From assembly GCA_017519145.1 (NCBI GenBank), contig JAFWTA010000011.1:1-64000 (forward strand): a stretch of DNA of 64,000 bases, read 5' to 3'. Below the pieces are notes generated by a model that ran no database searches, was not told the origin of the DNA, and worked only from the letters and a program-made list of their open reading frames with translations. The position numbers and the translations under genes were made by a program. Each line of letters opens with the position of its first letter. Position 1 is the first letter of the stretch. The stretch is from Ruminococcus sp. (GTDB taxonomy: Bacteria; Bacillota; Clostridia; Oscillospirales; Ruminococcaceae). Positions 1 through 8,300 of this stretch are shown here, in pieces.

Positions 1-742
1 GGGGAGGGGCCGGGGGTGGGGTCTGTAATATTGCTATTTTGCGAAATAATACTGACCCCTTCTTCTTTTTCTTATGGGACTTCTCTGCCGAAGTTTCCTC
101 AGCAGCTCTCATGACAGGCTCAGCCCTTTTCTCCGCAGCAGGCGGAGGAGCCTCCTCATGATGATGTCCCACAGGAGTGAATACCACGGTGTCCTCAGCT
201 GCATCTGCTCTTATGATATCCGCAGCCGTTTCCCGAGCCTCATGCTCATTATAATAGGTATGCTCCTGTTCAGGCTCGCTGTATTCCATATCTGCCGGCT
301 CAGTCTCCGTAAAGTCCATGACCTCATCGGTGACATCGGCACGGACCTCCGAGAAATCCTCGGTTATCTCCTCAGCTATCTCACGGAGCTTCTCTTGTGC
401 GTTAGGCTCCAGTGCGGGGATTATATCCGAGATATCGGGACCTGCCTTTTCCGCAGCAGCGGCAGCAGCCTCAGCCTCACGGGCTGCGATACGTTCAGCC
501 TCCGCCTTCTCATAGGCGATGGCTTCGTCCAGCTCGTCAAGTATATCAGCAGCAGTTGAACCCGACCTGTCCTCAGTGCGTCTGAGGCGTCCCACATTGA
601 CGTCGGCGCGTTCAGTGTCTGCCTTATTTTCATATGTCGTCGGAGCGACTTCCGCTTCTCCGCGGATAGACCTTCTGATAGCTTTTATCTTCTCAGCTCT
701 GCGCTGAGCCTCTGTCATTCCGTCGGTCATTTTTTCGCTCAT
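1..742 (-). CDS. Acidic Ala/Glu-rich protein, 3' end beyond window
   Basis: The frame opens with an ATG at 742-740 that overlaps the TGA of the upstream cinA-type gene (TGATG arrangement) and stays open to base 1, so about 247 residues are visible and the C-terminus lies outside. The visible part is low complexity: basic residues at the start (RRAEKIKAIRRSIR), then a long Ala/Glu/Asp-rich stretch with AEAAAAAAEKAG, then a Pro/Ala patch, then five lysines at about residues 224-228 followed by GSVLFRKIAIL and a Pro-rich run at the edge. This looks like a disordered cytoplasmic segment, possibly leading to a membrane or folded domain beyond the edge. I do not recognise a family. The stop-start overlap implies translational coupling to cinA. 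Confidence 0.7.
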   Translation of the reverse strand, partial: MSEKMTDGMTEAQRRAEKIKAIRRSIRGEAEVAPTTYENKADTERADVNVGRLRRTEDRSGSTAADILDELDEAIAYEKAEAERIAAREAEAAAAAAEKAGPDISDIIPALEPNAQEKLREIAEEITEDFSEVRADVTDEVMDFTETEPADMEYSEPEQEHTYYNEHEARETAADIIRADAAEDTVVFTPVGHHHEEAPPPAAEKRAEPVMRAAEETSAEKSHKKKKKGSVLFRKIAILQTPPPAPP

Positions 743-1278
743 CAGTCTGTCCTCGCCTCCATCAGTATTTTTTCTATCGTATCGAACGCAAAAGCAGCGG
801 CACATCTTCTGATATTGTCCCTGCTCAGGTCACTGAGCTTCCAAAGCTCGGGCAGACACACGAACTGCCTGCCGCAGATATCGAAACCGATATAGACCGT
901 TCCGACGGGAGTCTCGGCAGTTCCGCCCGATGGACCTGCGATACCCGTTACCGAAACGCAGACGTCTGCCCCCGAGCATTCCTTCAGTCCCCTGACCATG
1001 CCCAGAGCTGTCTCCTCGCTGACCACGCCGTACTTACGGATAGTTCCGGCAGGCACATTGAGGAACTTGGTCTTTATCCGCTCGGAATAAGTACATATCC
1101 CCAGCTCAAAGACCGCAGACGCGCCCGATACTGATGTAATAAGCTCTGAAAGAAGTCCGCCCGTACAGCTTTCCGCCGTAGCAATGGTCAGACCTTTCCG
1201 TTCTAATAATTTTACAACATTACTGACCGATTTGTCAAGTTTTTCGGCATTACATTCAGAAAATTTACTGCTTACCAC
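742..1278 (-). CDS. CinA C-terminal family amidase (PncC-like)
   Basis: 178 residues, the size of a stand-alone CinA C-terminal domain, known in the family as nicotinamide-nucleotide amidase (NMN to nicotinate mononucleotide plus ammonia, pyridine nucleotide salvage). Family motifs are all present: TIATAESCTGGL at residues 31-42, SGAS at 51-54, TGIAGPSGGT at 111-120, then PVGTVYIG. The start is GTG at 1278, chosen because the family begins just before LLERKGLTIATAES and AAGGGCGG lies upstream. There is no N-terminal molybdopterin-binding-like CinA domain, so this is the short form. It follows thiI after 70 bp and overlaps the next gene by one base. Confidence 0.88.
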   Translation of the reverse strand: MVSSKFSECNAEKLDKSVSNVVKLLERKGLTIATAESCTGGLLSELITSVSGASAVFELGICTYSERIKTKFLNVPAGTIRKYGVVSEETALGMVRGLKECSGADVCVSVTGIAGPSGGTAETPVGTVYIGFDICGRQFVCLPELWKLSDLSRDNIRRCAAAFAFDTIEKILMEARTD

Positions 1279-1348
1279 TAAATCGCCGCCCTTGCTTTAG
1301 TAAACATTATACAAAATCAGTGTGATAATTTTGTGAGAAAATTAAGAA

Positions 1349-2527
1349 TTATTCGCCATAATTGAAAGTTTTCATCTCCGTGCCCTCAACTGCCTTCTGA
1401 ATCAGAGGCTCGAAATCGAAGCTGTTCTGAGCCTTTTCAACGTCGCTGAGCACGGGACGCACCTTGGGATGACGGGGAGTGAATACGGTACAGCAGTCCT
1501 CATAGGGAAGGACGGATGTATCGAATGTGTCTATCTTGCGCGCAATGTCGATTATCTCGGTCTTGTCCATGCCGACACAGGGACGGAACACGGGTATCCT
1601 GCAAACTGCGTCGGTGCAGGCGATGGCAGCCATGGTCTGGCTCGCCACCTGTCCCACGCTCTCACCTGTGATAAGAGCGAGGCAGTTGTCCTTGGCGGCA
1701 ATGCGCTGTGCTATCTCCATCATGAGCCTTCTCATTATAATTGTAAAGAACTCCTCGGGACAGTGGTCCTTGATAGCCTCCTGAAGCTCCGTAAAGGGCA
1801 CACAGTAGAATGCAATTCCGCCGCAGTAGTCCGTCAGCTTCTGACAGAGCTGCTCCACCTTGAGCTGTGCGCGGTCGGAGGTGTAGGGAGGACTCACATA
1901 GTGGATGGCTGCGATATGGACTCCGCGCTTTGCCATCATGTAGCCTGCAACGGGACTGTCGATACCGCCCGAAAGCAGAAGAAGTGCCTTTCCGCTGCTT
2001 CCCACGGGAAGTCCGCCTGCTCCCTTGATGTTCTCGGCGTGAACAAAGGCGTTCTCGTCGCGTATCTCAACAGTAACAGTTACCTCGGGGGCCTTTACGT
2101 CCACGGACAGGTTCGGGAACCTTTCAAGAAGCTTTCCGCCCAGCTCCGCGCATATCTCGGGAGACTTCATGGGGAAAGCCTTGTCGGAGCGCTTTGCGTT
2201 GACCTTGAAGGTCTTTGCACAGCTGAGCACCGCATCAAGGTACTCATAGCTCTTTGCGCATATGTCCTCGAAATCCTTCTCGCATACGCAGGCACGGCAC
2301 AGAGTTGCGATACCGAATATCTTGCCCACTCTGTCCACTACCTCGTCAAGGTCAATGTCCTCGTCAAGAGGAGTAATGTATGTGGTAGACTGAGCGCTGG
2401 TCATCTGAAAGTGACCGAGGGGCTTCAATCTGCGCTTTATATTCTTGATGAGCATATCCTCGAAGGTCTTTTTGTTCAGACCCTTCAGAGCCATCTCGCC
2501 GTATTTTACAAGTACTAATTCCTTCAT
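1349..2527 (-). CDS. thiI: tRNA 4-thiouridine synthase ThiI
   Basis: 392 residues. ThiI adenylates U8 of tRNA and transfers persulfide sulfur to make 4-thiouridine; it can also supply sulfur for thiazole synthesis. An N-terminal ferredoxin-like region and THUMP domain occupy roughly residues 1-165, followed by the PP-loop ATP pyrophosphatase motif SGGIDSPVAG from about residue 186. There is no C-terminal rhodanese domain, as in many Firmicutes, where a dedicated cysteine desulfurase supplies sulfur; such a gene lies two genes upstream. I chose the ATG at 2527 (MKELVLVKYGE) over the one at 2533, because AGGAG is 7 nt from the former and only 1 nt from the latter. Confidence 0.95.
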   Translation of the reverse strand: MKELVLVKYGEMALKGLNKKTFEDMLIKNIKRRLKPLGHFQMTSAQSTTYITPLDEDIDLDEVVDRVGKIFGIATLCRACVCEKDFEDICAKSYEYLDAVLSCAKTFKVNAKRSDKAFPMKSPEICAELGGKLLERFPNLSVDVKAPEVTVTVEIRDENAFVHAENIKGAGGLPVGSSGKALLLLSGGIDSPVAGYMMAKRGVHIAAIHYVSPPYTSDRAQLKVEQLCQKLTDYCGGIAFYCVPFTELQEAIKDHCPEEFFTIIMRRLMMEIAQRIAAKDNCLALITGESVGQVASQTMAAIACTDAVCRIPVFRPCVGMDKTEIIDIARKIDTFDTSVLPYEDCCTVFTPRHPKVRPVLSDVEKAQNSFDFEPLIQKAVEGTEMKTFNYGE

Positions 2528-2563
2528 ATCCATTCTCCTAATATACTATTATAAATATAAATA

Positions 2564-3082
2564 TCAACTCGTGTAGGTATCTCCCTCGGCAGCGCTGTAG
2601 TAGCCGATGACCAGCTTGTCCTGCTTCATGGGATGCTCGTTGGACTTATCTATCAGCTCCTTGCGGCTGTAGTACCTGAGCTCGCTGTCCTCAATGGGGC
2701 GGAGAGCAGTCCACGCCTCCGCGGCATATCCGTCCTTGAACTTCACCACCCAGTAATACCTGTTGTCGGAGAAATAACGATTTGTCATGCTCTCTCCGAG
2801 AAGCTCGCAGGGATCGTTCATCTGTCCCTTGCCCCTGATGATGTATTCCTTGTCGGCAGGGACCTTCTCACCCTTTTCCTTGTACACATCCTCTACCTGT
2901 GCAGTCACAGCCTTGAGGTAAGACTTTGCCGCTGCATTTCGCGAGCTGACCTTTGAGCCTGTGGTCATCTTCATTCCCTCCAGCAGCAGAAAATAACCTC
3001 CGATGCCGAGCACCACAAGCACAATAAAAATTATTATAAGCACTTTCAGCGGACTTTTCTTCTTTTTCTCTGTCTTTTCCAT
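2564..3082 (-). CDS. Single-pass membrane protein of unknown function
   Basis: 172 residues: a short Lys/Glu-rich cytoplasmic start (EKTEKKKKSPLK), one hydrophobic helix at about residues 13-34, then about 135 residues expected outside the cytoplasm. The outer part contains KSYLKAVTAQVEDVYKEKG, resembling the helix after the membrane segment in pilin-like and type-IV-secretion-like small proteins, but I cannot assign a family. It lies 1 nt after the cysteine desulfurase stop and 36 nt before thiI, so it is in the same transcript, though nothing in it suggests sulfur transfer. Confidence 0.75.
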   Translation of the reverse strand: MEKTEKKKKSPLKVLIIIFIVLVVLGIGGYFLLLEGMKMTTGSKVSSRNAAAKSYLKAVTAQVEDVYKEKGEKVPADKEYIIRGKGQMNDPCELLGESMTNRYFSDNRYYWVVKFKDGYAAEAWTALRPIEDSELRYYSRKELIDKSNEHPMKQDKLVIGYYSAAEGDTYTS

Positions 3083-3083
3083 A

Positions 3084-4214
3084 TTAACCCCTTACCTTTT
3101 CCATACCGATGCGAAGCCCCTCACAGAAGTCATCAAGCTCTGACTCGGCAGTCTCCGCAGTGATACTTATTCTCAGTGCGCTGTCAGCGCGTTTATCCCT
3201 TATGCCGAACTGTCCCAGCACGCCGCTCTGCTGTCCCTTTGAACAGGCTGAGCCGCTGGAAACATATATCTCCCTGCTTTCAAGGAAGTGCAGCATTATC
3301 TCCGACCTTTTGCCCCCTGCGGAGATATTTATGACATATGGCGAACCGTCCTCGGGAGAGTTCACCTCAACTCCTTCGATGTCCTTCAGCTGTTCCAGCA
3401 GATATGCCTTGAGGCGAAGTGCCTTTTCATAGCGCTGTGCAACTGTGGGCAGATATTTCTCCACGGCAGCTCCGAATGCTGCTATGAGGGGAACGCTCTC
3501 TGTTCCCGAGCGTATGCCCTTTTCCTGCTTGCCGCCGGTAACTACGGGAAGCACACGGACTCCCTTTCTGATGTAGAGTGCTCCCACTCCCTTTACGCCG
3601 TGTATCTTGTGGGCGCTGAGGGAGACAATGTCGGCATTGAGTGCGCTGACCTTGACGGGAAGCTTCATGTAGGCCTGAACACAGTCCGTATGAGTCACGA
3701 TATCGGGCATACGGCGGTTTATCGCCGAGAATACCTCTTTGACAGGGAGTATATAGCCCGTTTCGTTGTTGACGTACATCATGCTTATCAGGCAGGTGTT
3801 CTCATCGCAGGCACTTATGAAGTCCGCCGCATAGAACCTTCCGTCCTCACGGGGCGACACCCTTACCACCTCAAAGCCCTTAGTCTCAAGGTCGGCAGCA
3901 GTCTCCTCCACCGAGGCGTGTTCGACTGCGGAAATGACTATCTTTTTCCGCTTTCTGCCGTAAGCTGCGGAAGCTCCGCGGAGTGCAAGATTGTTGCTCT
4001 CGGTAGCTCCCGATGTGAAGTATATACAGCCGCTGTCCGCGCCTATGGAGTCGGCTATGGTCTTTCTTGCGCTGTCCATAAGGAGCTGCGCTTCGAGACC
4101 TGCGCGGTGGAGCGACGATGGATTACCGTATTTCTGTGTCATTGCGGTCACCGCTGCCGCCACTGCCTCCTCGCAGGGCTTGGTGGTCGCCGCATTATCA
4201 AGGTAAACTTCCAT
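3084..4214 (-). CDS. Cysteine desulfurase (NifS/IscS family)
   Basis: 376 residues, full length for a class V aminotransferase-fold cysteine desulfurase, which takes sulfur from L-cysteine as an enzyme persulfide. Visible are the N-terminal DNAATTKP, the PLP-binding SLSAHKIHG with Lys203, the RSGTES segment and the active-site loop SSGSACSKGQQSG with Cys324. With thiI two genes downstream it is probably the dedicated sulfur donor for tRNA thiolation (NifZ/IscS pairing known in Firmicutes), although a general iron-sulfur role is possible. First gene of the operon: a promoter with -10 at 4254-4259 and AGGGGAAC ribosome site precede it. Confidence 0.93.
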   Translation of the reverse strand: MEVYLDNAATTKPCEEAVAAAVTAMTQKYGNPSSLHRAGLEAQLLMDSARKTIADSIGADSGCIYFTSGATESNNLALRGASAAYGRKRKKIVISAVEHASVEETAADLETKGFEVVRVSPREDGRFYAADFISACDENTCLISMMYVNNETGYILPVKEVFSAINRRMPDIVTHTDCVQAYMKLPVKVSALNADIVSLSAHKIHGVKGVGALYIRKGVRVLPVVTGGKQEKGIRSGTESVPLIAAFGAAVEKYLPTVAQRYEKALRLKAYLLEQLKDIEGVEVNSPEDGSPYVINISAGGKRSEIMLHFLESREIYVSSGSACSKGQQSGVLGQFGIRDKRADSALRISITAETAESELDDFCEGLRIGMEKVRG

Positions 4215-4253
4215 TATATGTTCCCCTTTTATCAGTATAGTAGCATACCCTAT

Positions 4254-4282
4254 ATTATAACATATTATTATAAAAAAGGCAA
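4254..4282 (-). promoter_or_regulatory. Sigma-A-type promoter of the desulfurase-thiI operon
   Basis: On the minus strand, -35 TTGCCT (4282-4277), 17-nt spacer, -10 TATAAT (4259-4254). The -35 box is formed by the edge of the dispersed repeat at 4278-4350. Confidence 0.75.
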
Positions 4283-4390
4283 GGGGCGCGGAGAAAAAGC
4301 TTCCGCTGCGTCATTTCTGCCGCGAAACAGCCGGCGGGGGCTCCCCGCTTATAGCATACTATAAAAATTGCAAGGGGCGCGGTGAAAAAT
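4278..4390 (-). repeat. Dispersed promoter-linked repeat, copy A, with partial second copy
   Basis: The full copy covers 4278-4350 and a partial one 4368-4390, both on the minus strand. Shared features with 44328-44401 and 48920-48993 are: the hairpin GCGGGGAGCCCCCGC, the word GGCTGTTTCGCGG, a variable centre of about 25 nt, then CGCGCCCCTTGCC whose end is the -35 box of a promoter. The partial copy carries CGCGCCCCTTGCAA followed by an AT spacer and TATAAG, like a decayed or too closely spaced promoter (14-nt spacer). Confidence 0.75.
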
Positions 4391-4428
4391 ATTCCGAGAA
4401 CAAAATCGAAAATATATTCTGTTTTTTG

Positions 4429-4457
4429 TTGCTTTTTTTCGGCTGTTATGTTATAAT
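4429..4457 (+). promoter_or_regulatory. Promoter of yfhO-like gene
   Basis: TTGCTT at 4429-4434, 17-nt spacer, TATAAT at 4452-4457; 36 nt upstream of the TTG start. It diverges from the minus-strand promoter at 4254-4282, with copy A of the dispersed repeat between them. Confidence 0.75.
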
Positions 4458-4493
4458 CAATATGTATATCTATTTTTTACGGAGGAAGGAACC

Positions 4494-7025
4494 TTGAAGA
4501 GAAGTGTCGCCGCCAAGGGCTGTACAAAAGAAAAATATCTGCTGGCTTTCCTGCTGGGCTTCGGCACAATGCTGTTCACCGTACTGCCCATGATGCTCAC
4601 CGAGCGCGGCTATTTCATATACTACGGCGATTACAACGCTCAGCAGATTCCCTTTTACAGCCTCGCCAATGACGCGGCAAGAAGCGGCGGACTCGGCTGG
4701 AACTGGTTCACGGATCTGGGCTCGGACTTCCTTACCTCATATTCATTCTACCTCAGCGGCAGCCCCTTTTTCTGGCTGACCGTCCTGCTCCCGAGGGGAC
4801 TGGTGCTGTATGCCATGCCCGTTATCCTCGCACTGAAGCACGGCATCGCCACACTGACCGCATATGCCTATATCAGGCGTTTCGTCCGCGGCAAGAACGC
4901 CGCTGTAACAGGAGCTCTCCTCTACGCTTTTTCGGGCTTTCAGGTATACAACCTCTTTTTCAACCACTTTCAGGACGTCACAGCTCTGTTCCCTCTCATG
5001 CTTATTGCCATGGAGGAGAATATCAACTGCCGCCGCAGAGGCGTTTTTGCACTGACCGTGGCACTCTGCGCCTGCGTGAACTACTACTTCTTCGCAGGTC
5101 AGGCTGTGTTCCTGATCCTTTACTACCTTTTCCGAATGAGGTGCAGGGACTTCCACACCTCATGGAAAAAATTCTTCGGGCTGGTCTTTGAAGCCGTTAT
5201 CGGCTCCCTTATGGCAGCATTTATACTGCTGCCGTCGGCTATGGCTCTCATGGGCAATTACAGGATAAGTGAGAGGCTCTACGGCGCGGATATGACCGCT
5301 TACACCGACAAGACACTCCTGCCCCGTCTGGTGCAGACCCTGTTCATGCCTGCGGATCCCCCTGCCTACCCGAATCTGTTCAGCTCGGAGTACGAAAAAT
5401 GGGCGTCCATCGGCGCGTACCTGCCCCTTTTCTCAATGGCAGGAGTCATCTCATTCGTACACCTTCGCAGGAAGCACTGGGCTTCAAAGCTGCTTTTCTG
5501 CTGCGGAGTCTTCGCAGTGATCCCCATACTCAACAGCCTGTTTCAGGCGGTAAACTCCTACTACTACGCGCGGTGGTTCTATATGCCCATACTGATCATG
5601 GCAATGATGACCGCACACAGCCTCGACGACGAGGATAACAGCGGCTTTACGGGACTGAAGGTCTGCACCGCCATGACAGCTGCCTTTGCGGTCATCGGCT
5701 GCTTCCCTGCCAAGCCCAAGGACGGCGAGAAGGCAAAGCTGTTCACCATGCCGGAGGATGTGCTCTACTTCTGGATAACCGTAGGTGTTACGGTATTGTT
5801 CCTTGTCTGCGCCCTCCTTATCTTCCGCAGAAAGAAAAAGGGCAGACTCAGCACCATATTCGTGGTGTTCGTCACAGCGGTCTCCTCTATAATCTGCGTG
5901 TTCACCACCACTCTCTATGCCGCAAACAGCGTTTCCTCCGCCCGCGATTACATTGACACTGCCATCGACGGCGAGGACGAGGTATGGGAGCCCGTCAGCG
6001 ATAACAACTTCTTCAGGATAGATATCTCCGCAGACTGCGATAACTACCCCATGATCTGGGGGCTCCCCACCATGAGAGCCTTCCAGAGCGTGGTAAATAC
6101 ATCCATCATGGACTTTTACAGCTATGTGGGAGTACCGAGAGATGTGGCTTCCAGAGCTAAGCTCAGCCACTATACTCTCCGCGGTCTTTTCTCCGTAAAA
6201 TATTACTACAAGGAGAAAAAGGAGGGCTTCTCCTATGAGGAGCTCCTACGCTCCATCCCCGAAAGCTCCTCGTCATCATCTTCTAATTCTGCGGACGAGA
6301 ATACAGATATCGCCATTATCCCCGATGAACTCCCCGATTTCAGATACGTCGGTGAGACCGAGCATTTCGAGATATACGAGAATGAGCTGTATGTGCCCAT
6401 GGGCTTTGCATATAATACCTATATCACCAAAAAGGCTGCCGATGACAAGGGCAAGCTTCAGCGCGAGAAGGTAATGATGAAGTCCCTGATACTCACCGAC
6501 GAGCAGGCTGAGAAGTACAGCGATATCATCAGGGAGTACGATCCCGAGAGAGATACTTCCATGTCGCGGGAGTCATACAGGATGTTCTGCCGCGAAAAGA
6601 TAGCCTGCTCCGCAAAGAGCTTCGTATATGACTCCCACGGCTTCACTTCGGAGATAGACCTTGATGCGCCCAAGCTGGTATTCTTCAGCGTGCCGTACAG
6701 CAGCGGCTGGACCGCCGAGGTAAACGGCTCCCCTGCCGATGTGGAAAAGGTCAACGAGGGCTTTATGGCTGTCAGAGCCGAAAAGGGCAGCAACACTATT
6801 GTTTTCAGATACAGAACGCCTTACCTCAGGGAGGGCGTTATCATAAGCTGCATAAGCACAGCAGTGCTGGCGGTCTATGTACTCATATTCCGCAGAAAGC
6901 GCAGCAAGGGAGACTACGCCGACCACAGGCACTTCTACGATTACAGCTCCTGCGAAAAAATAAAGGCAGCGCAGGAATACTGCGACAGCCTGTTCAATAC
7001 CAAAGCAGCCAAGGAGGAAAAATAA
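4494..7025 (+). CDS. YfhO family polytopic membrane protein
   Basis: 843 residues, starting at TTG (4494) 8 nt after a strong GGAGG; no in-frame ATG has a better site. About a dozen hydrophobic helices fill residues 15-460, then a large outside segment with a Ser run (ESSSSSSSNS) and a C-terminal beta domain with FFSVPYSSGWTAEVNG, followed by a last helix and a basic tail. The SSGW..VNG signature is typical of YfhO proteins. In Bacillus subtilis YfhO is implicated in lipoteichoic acid glycosylation as a GT-C-type membrane glycosyltransferase; substrate here is unknown. Its stop overlaps the next start (TAATG). A paralogue lies at 35142-37796. Confidence 0.88.
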   Translation: MKRSVAAKGCTKEKYLLAFLLGFGTMLFTVLPMMLTERGYFIYYGDYNAQQIPFYSLANDAARSGGLGWNWFTDLGSDFLTSYSFYLSGSPFFWLTVLLPRGLVLYAMPVILALKHGIATLTAYAYIRRFVRGKNAAVTGALLYAFSGFQVYNLFFNHFQDVTALFPLMLIAMEENINCRRRGVFALTVALCACVNYYFFAGQAVFLILYYLFRMRCRDFHTSWKKFFGLVFEAVIGSLMAAFILLPSAMALMGNYRISERLYGADMTAYTDKTLLPRLVQTLFMPADPPAYPNLFSSEYEKWASIGAYLPLFSMAGVISFVHLRRKHWASKLLFCCGVFAVIPILNSLFQAVNSYYYARWFYMPILIMAMMTAHSLDDEDNSGFTGLKVCTAMTAAFAVIGCFPAKPKDGEKAKLFTMPEDVLYFWITVGVTVLFLVCALLIFRRKKKGRLSTIFVVFVTAVSSIICVFTTTLYAANSVSSARDYIDTAIDGEDEVWEPVSDNNFFRIDISADCDNYPMIWGLPTMRAFQSVVNTSIMDFYSYVGVPRDVASRAKLSHYTLRGLFSVKYYYKEKKEGFSYEELLRSIPESSSSSSSNSADENTDIAIIPDELPDFRYVGETEHFEIYENELYVPMGFAYNTYITKKAADDKGKLQREKVMMKSLILTDEQAEKYSDIIREYDPERDTSMSRESYRMFCREKIACSAKSFVYDSHGFTSEIDLDAPKLVFFSVPYSSGWTAEVNGSPADVEKVNEGFMAVRAEKGSNTIVFRYRTPYLREGVIISCISTAVLAVYVLIFRRKRSKGDYADHRHFYDYSSCEKIKAAQEYCDSLFNTKAAKEEK

Positions 7026-7561
7026 TGCATCTTCAGGAAAAAACTCTCACCAGCGATGTCAAGTATGAGGGAGTCATCTTCACCATAACCCACGACACTG
7101 CCGAGCTTGAAAACGGCAAGACCGCTCCACGCGACGTTCTCCATCACAACGGCGGAGTCTGCGTGATACCCGTTACGGAGAACAATGAGATATTCCTCGT
7201 TAAGCAGTTCCGCTATCCCTTTCAGACGGTGACGAGAGAGGTCCCCGCAGGCAAGCTTGAAAAGGGCGAGGACCATGCAGAATGCGGACGCCGCGAGCTC
7301 CTTGAGGAGACAGGCTGCACCTGCTCTGAATACATCTACCTCGGGGAGATGCTCCCCACCCCTGCCTACAACAGCGAGATAACATATATGTACCTCGCAA
7401 AGGGACTTACCTTTACCGCACAGAGTCTCGACCCCGACGAGTTCCTCGATGTTGAGCGCATACCGCTCTCAGAGGCTGTTGCACAGGTCATGGACGGCAC
7501 TATCCGCGACGGCAAGACCCAGATAGCAATACTCAAGGCGGCAAGAATGCTGGGTATATAA
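7025..7561 (+). CDS. NUDIX hydrolase, ADP-ribose pyrophosphatase type
   Basis: 178 residues. The NUDIX box is complete: G76, five residues, E82, seven residues, R90-E-L-L-E-E-T-G97. The arrangement VFLVKQFRYPF..T.EVPAGKLEKGE is that of the NudF-like ADP-ribose pyrophosphatases, which split ADP-ribose to AMP and ribose 5-phosphate in the cytoplasm. The start ATG overlaps the stop of the YfhO gene by one base, so translation is coupled; a functional link to YfhO is not evident. A terminator follows at 7565-7591. Confidence 0.9.
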   Translation: MHLQEKTLTSDVKYEGVIFTITHDTAELENGKTAPRDVLHHNGGVCVIPVTENNEIFLVKQFRYPFQTVTREVPAGKLEKGEDHAECGRRELLEETGCTCSEYIYLGEMLPTPAYNSEITYMYLAKGLTFTAQSLDPDEFLDVERIPLSEAVAQVMDGTIRDGKTQIAILKAARMLGI

Positions 7562-7564
7562 CAA

Positions 7565-7591
7565 AAAGACCCACCTAACAGGCAGGTCTTT
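7565..7591. terminator. Bidirectional terminator between NUDIX gene and spoVG
   Basis: AAAGACC pairs with GGTCTTT around an inner CCT/AGG helix. Convergent genes end on either side, so it can serve both. Confidence 0.65.
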
Positions 7592-7606
7592 ATGTAAGAT
7601 CACTGA

Positions 7607-7915
7607 TCAAAGCTCGTCAGCTTCTTCGTTTGCTTCCTCGGAAGCCTCTGTCTCCATGATCGCAAGCTGTCTCTCATATGCATCAAGGATGTTCTCCTCA
7701 AAGAGCTTTCTTGCTGAAGGTGAGATAGGATGAACGATATCGCGGAAGACGCCATTCTCATCCTTGCGGCTGGGCATTGCAACGAACAGTCTTTCATCGC
7801 CCTGAACGACCTTGATATCATGTACGGCAAACATATCGTCGATAGTTACCGAAACTACCGCTCTGAGTCGTCCGTCAGACATGATCTTCCTGATCTTCAC
7901 ATCTGTAATTTCCAT
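7607..7915 (-). CDS. spoVG: SpoVG family RNA/DNA-binding regulator
   Basis: 102 residues, typical SpoVG length. The conserved core is intact: MEITDVKIRKI at the start, RAVVSVTIDDMFAVHDIK, then FVAMPSRKDENG and DIVHPI. SpoVG proteins bind nucleic acid and act as pleiotropic regulators, first noted in Bacillus stage V sporulation but present in non-sporing Firmicutes too. The C-terminus is a short acidic tail (EASEEANEEADEL). AGGAGG lies 8 nt before the ATG. It is monocistronic: its promoter is at 8014-8042 and a terminator follows. Confidence 0.95.
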   Translation of the reverse strand: MEITDVKIRKIMSDGRLRAVVSVTIDDMFAVHDIKVVQGDERLFVAMPSRKDENGVFRDIVHPISPSARKLFEENILDAYERQLAIMETEASEEANEEADEL

Positions 7916-8300
7916 AATTTTTCCTCCTTATATGTGGTGTGACTCCTTGGTTATACGCTGAAAAATTATTTCTTTTTCTCAACCGTTTTCAGCAGAAAGT
8001 AAACCTGTAAACTATTATACAGCATATTTTGTAAAAATGCAAGCTATTTTTTCGTTGGTTTAAGGAAAAATTATAATTATTTCGTTTTAAAGCGGTGAAA
8101 GAACGGTGAAAACAACGTGATAGAGCCAAATAATTACTCATCGGTGTCATATTAATTTACATTAAATCTTAATTATTTAATTTTTTACGCTATAAAAGTA
8201 CAGTTTTTTCACTCGAAAGTCCTGTCCGCACAGCAGCGGACTGCTTATATACGCCTCTCATATCGGGGCTATTCTATTCATTCAAAGAAAGGTGATCATT
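7916..8300. other. Intergenic region between spoVG and murC
   Basis: 385 bp, AT-rich, between divergent genes. It holds the spoVG promoter (8014-8042). On the plus strand I find no convincing consensus pair for murC: TATAAT at 8072 has TTGGTT only 11 nt away, and TATAAA at 8191 lacks a good -35. A small stem GTCCGC/GCGGAC (8224-8241) sits in the probable murC leader. No ORF or riboswitch was recognised. Confidence 0.5.
8014..8042 (-). promoter_or_regulatory. Promoter of spoVG
   Basis: Minus strand: TTGCAT (8042-8037), 17-nt spacer, TATAAT (8019-8014), about 100 nt upstream of the ATG. Confidence 0.75.

Noticed and set aside
1469-2518. 349-codon open frame antisense to thiI
   Set aside because: It mirrors the codon pattern of thiI, has no ribosome site or recognisable domain, and is rich in Cys/His/Leu as expected from antisense reading.
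3288-4364. 358-codon open frame antisense to the cysteine desulfurase
   Set aside because: Same reason; the real gene has all catalytic motifs on the minus strand.
8090-8290. Riboswitch or leader element before murC
   Set aside because: Only a small 6-bp stem is visible and no known aptamer signature was recognised.
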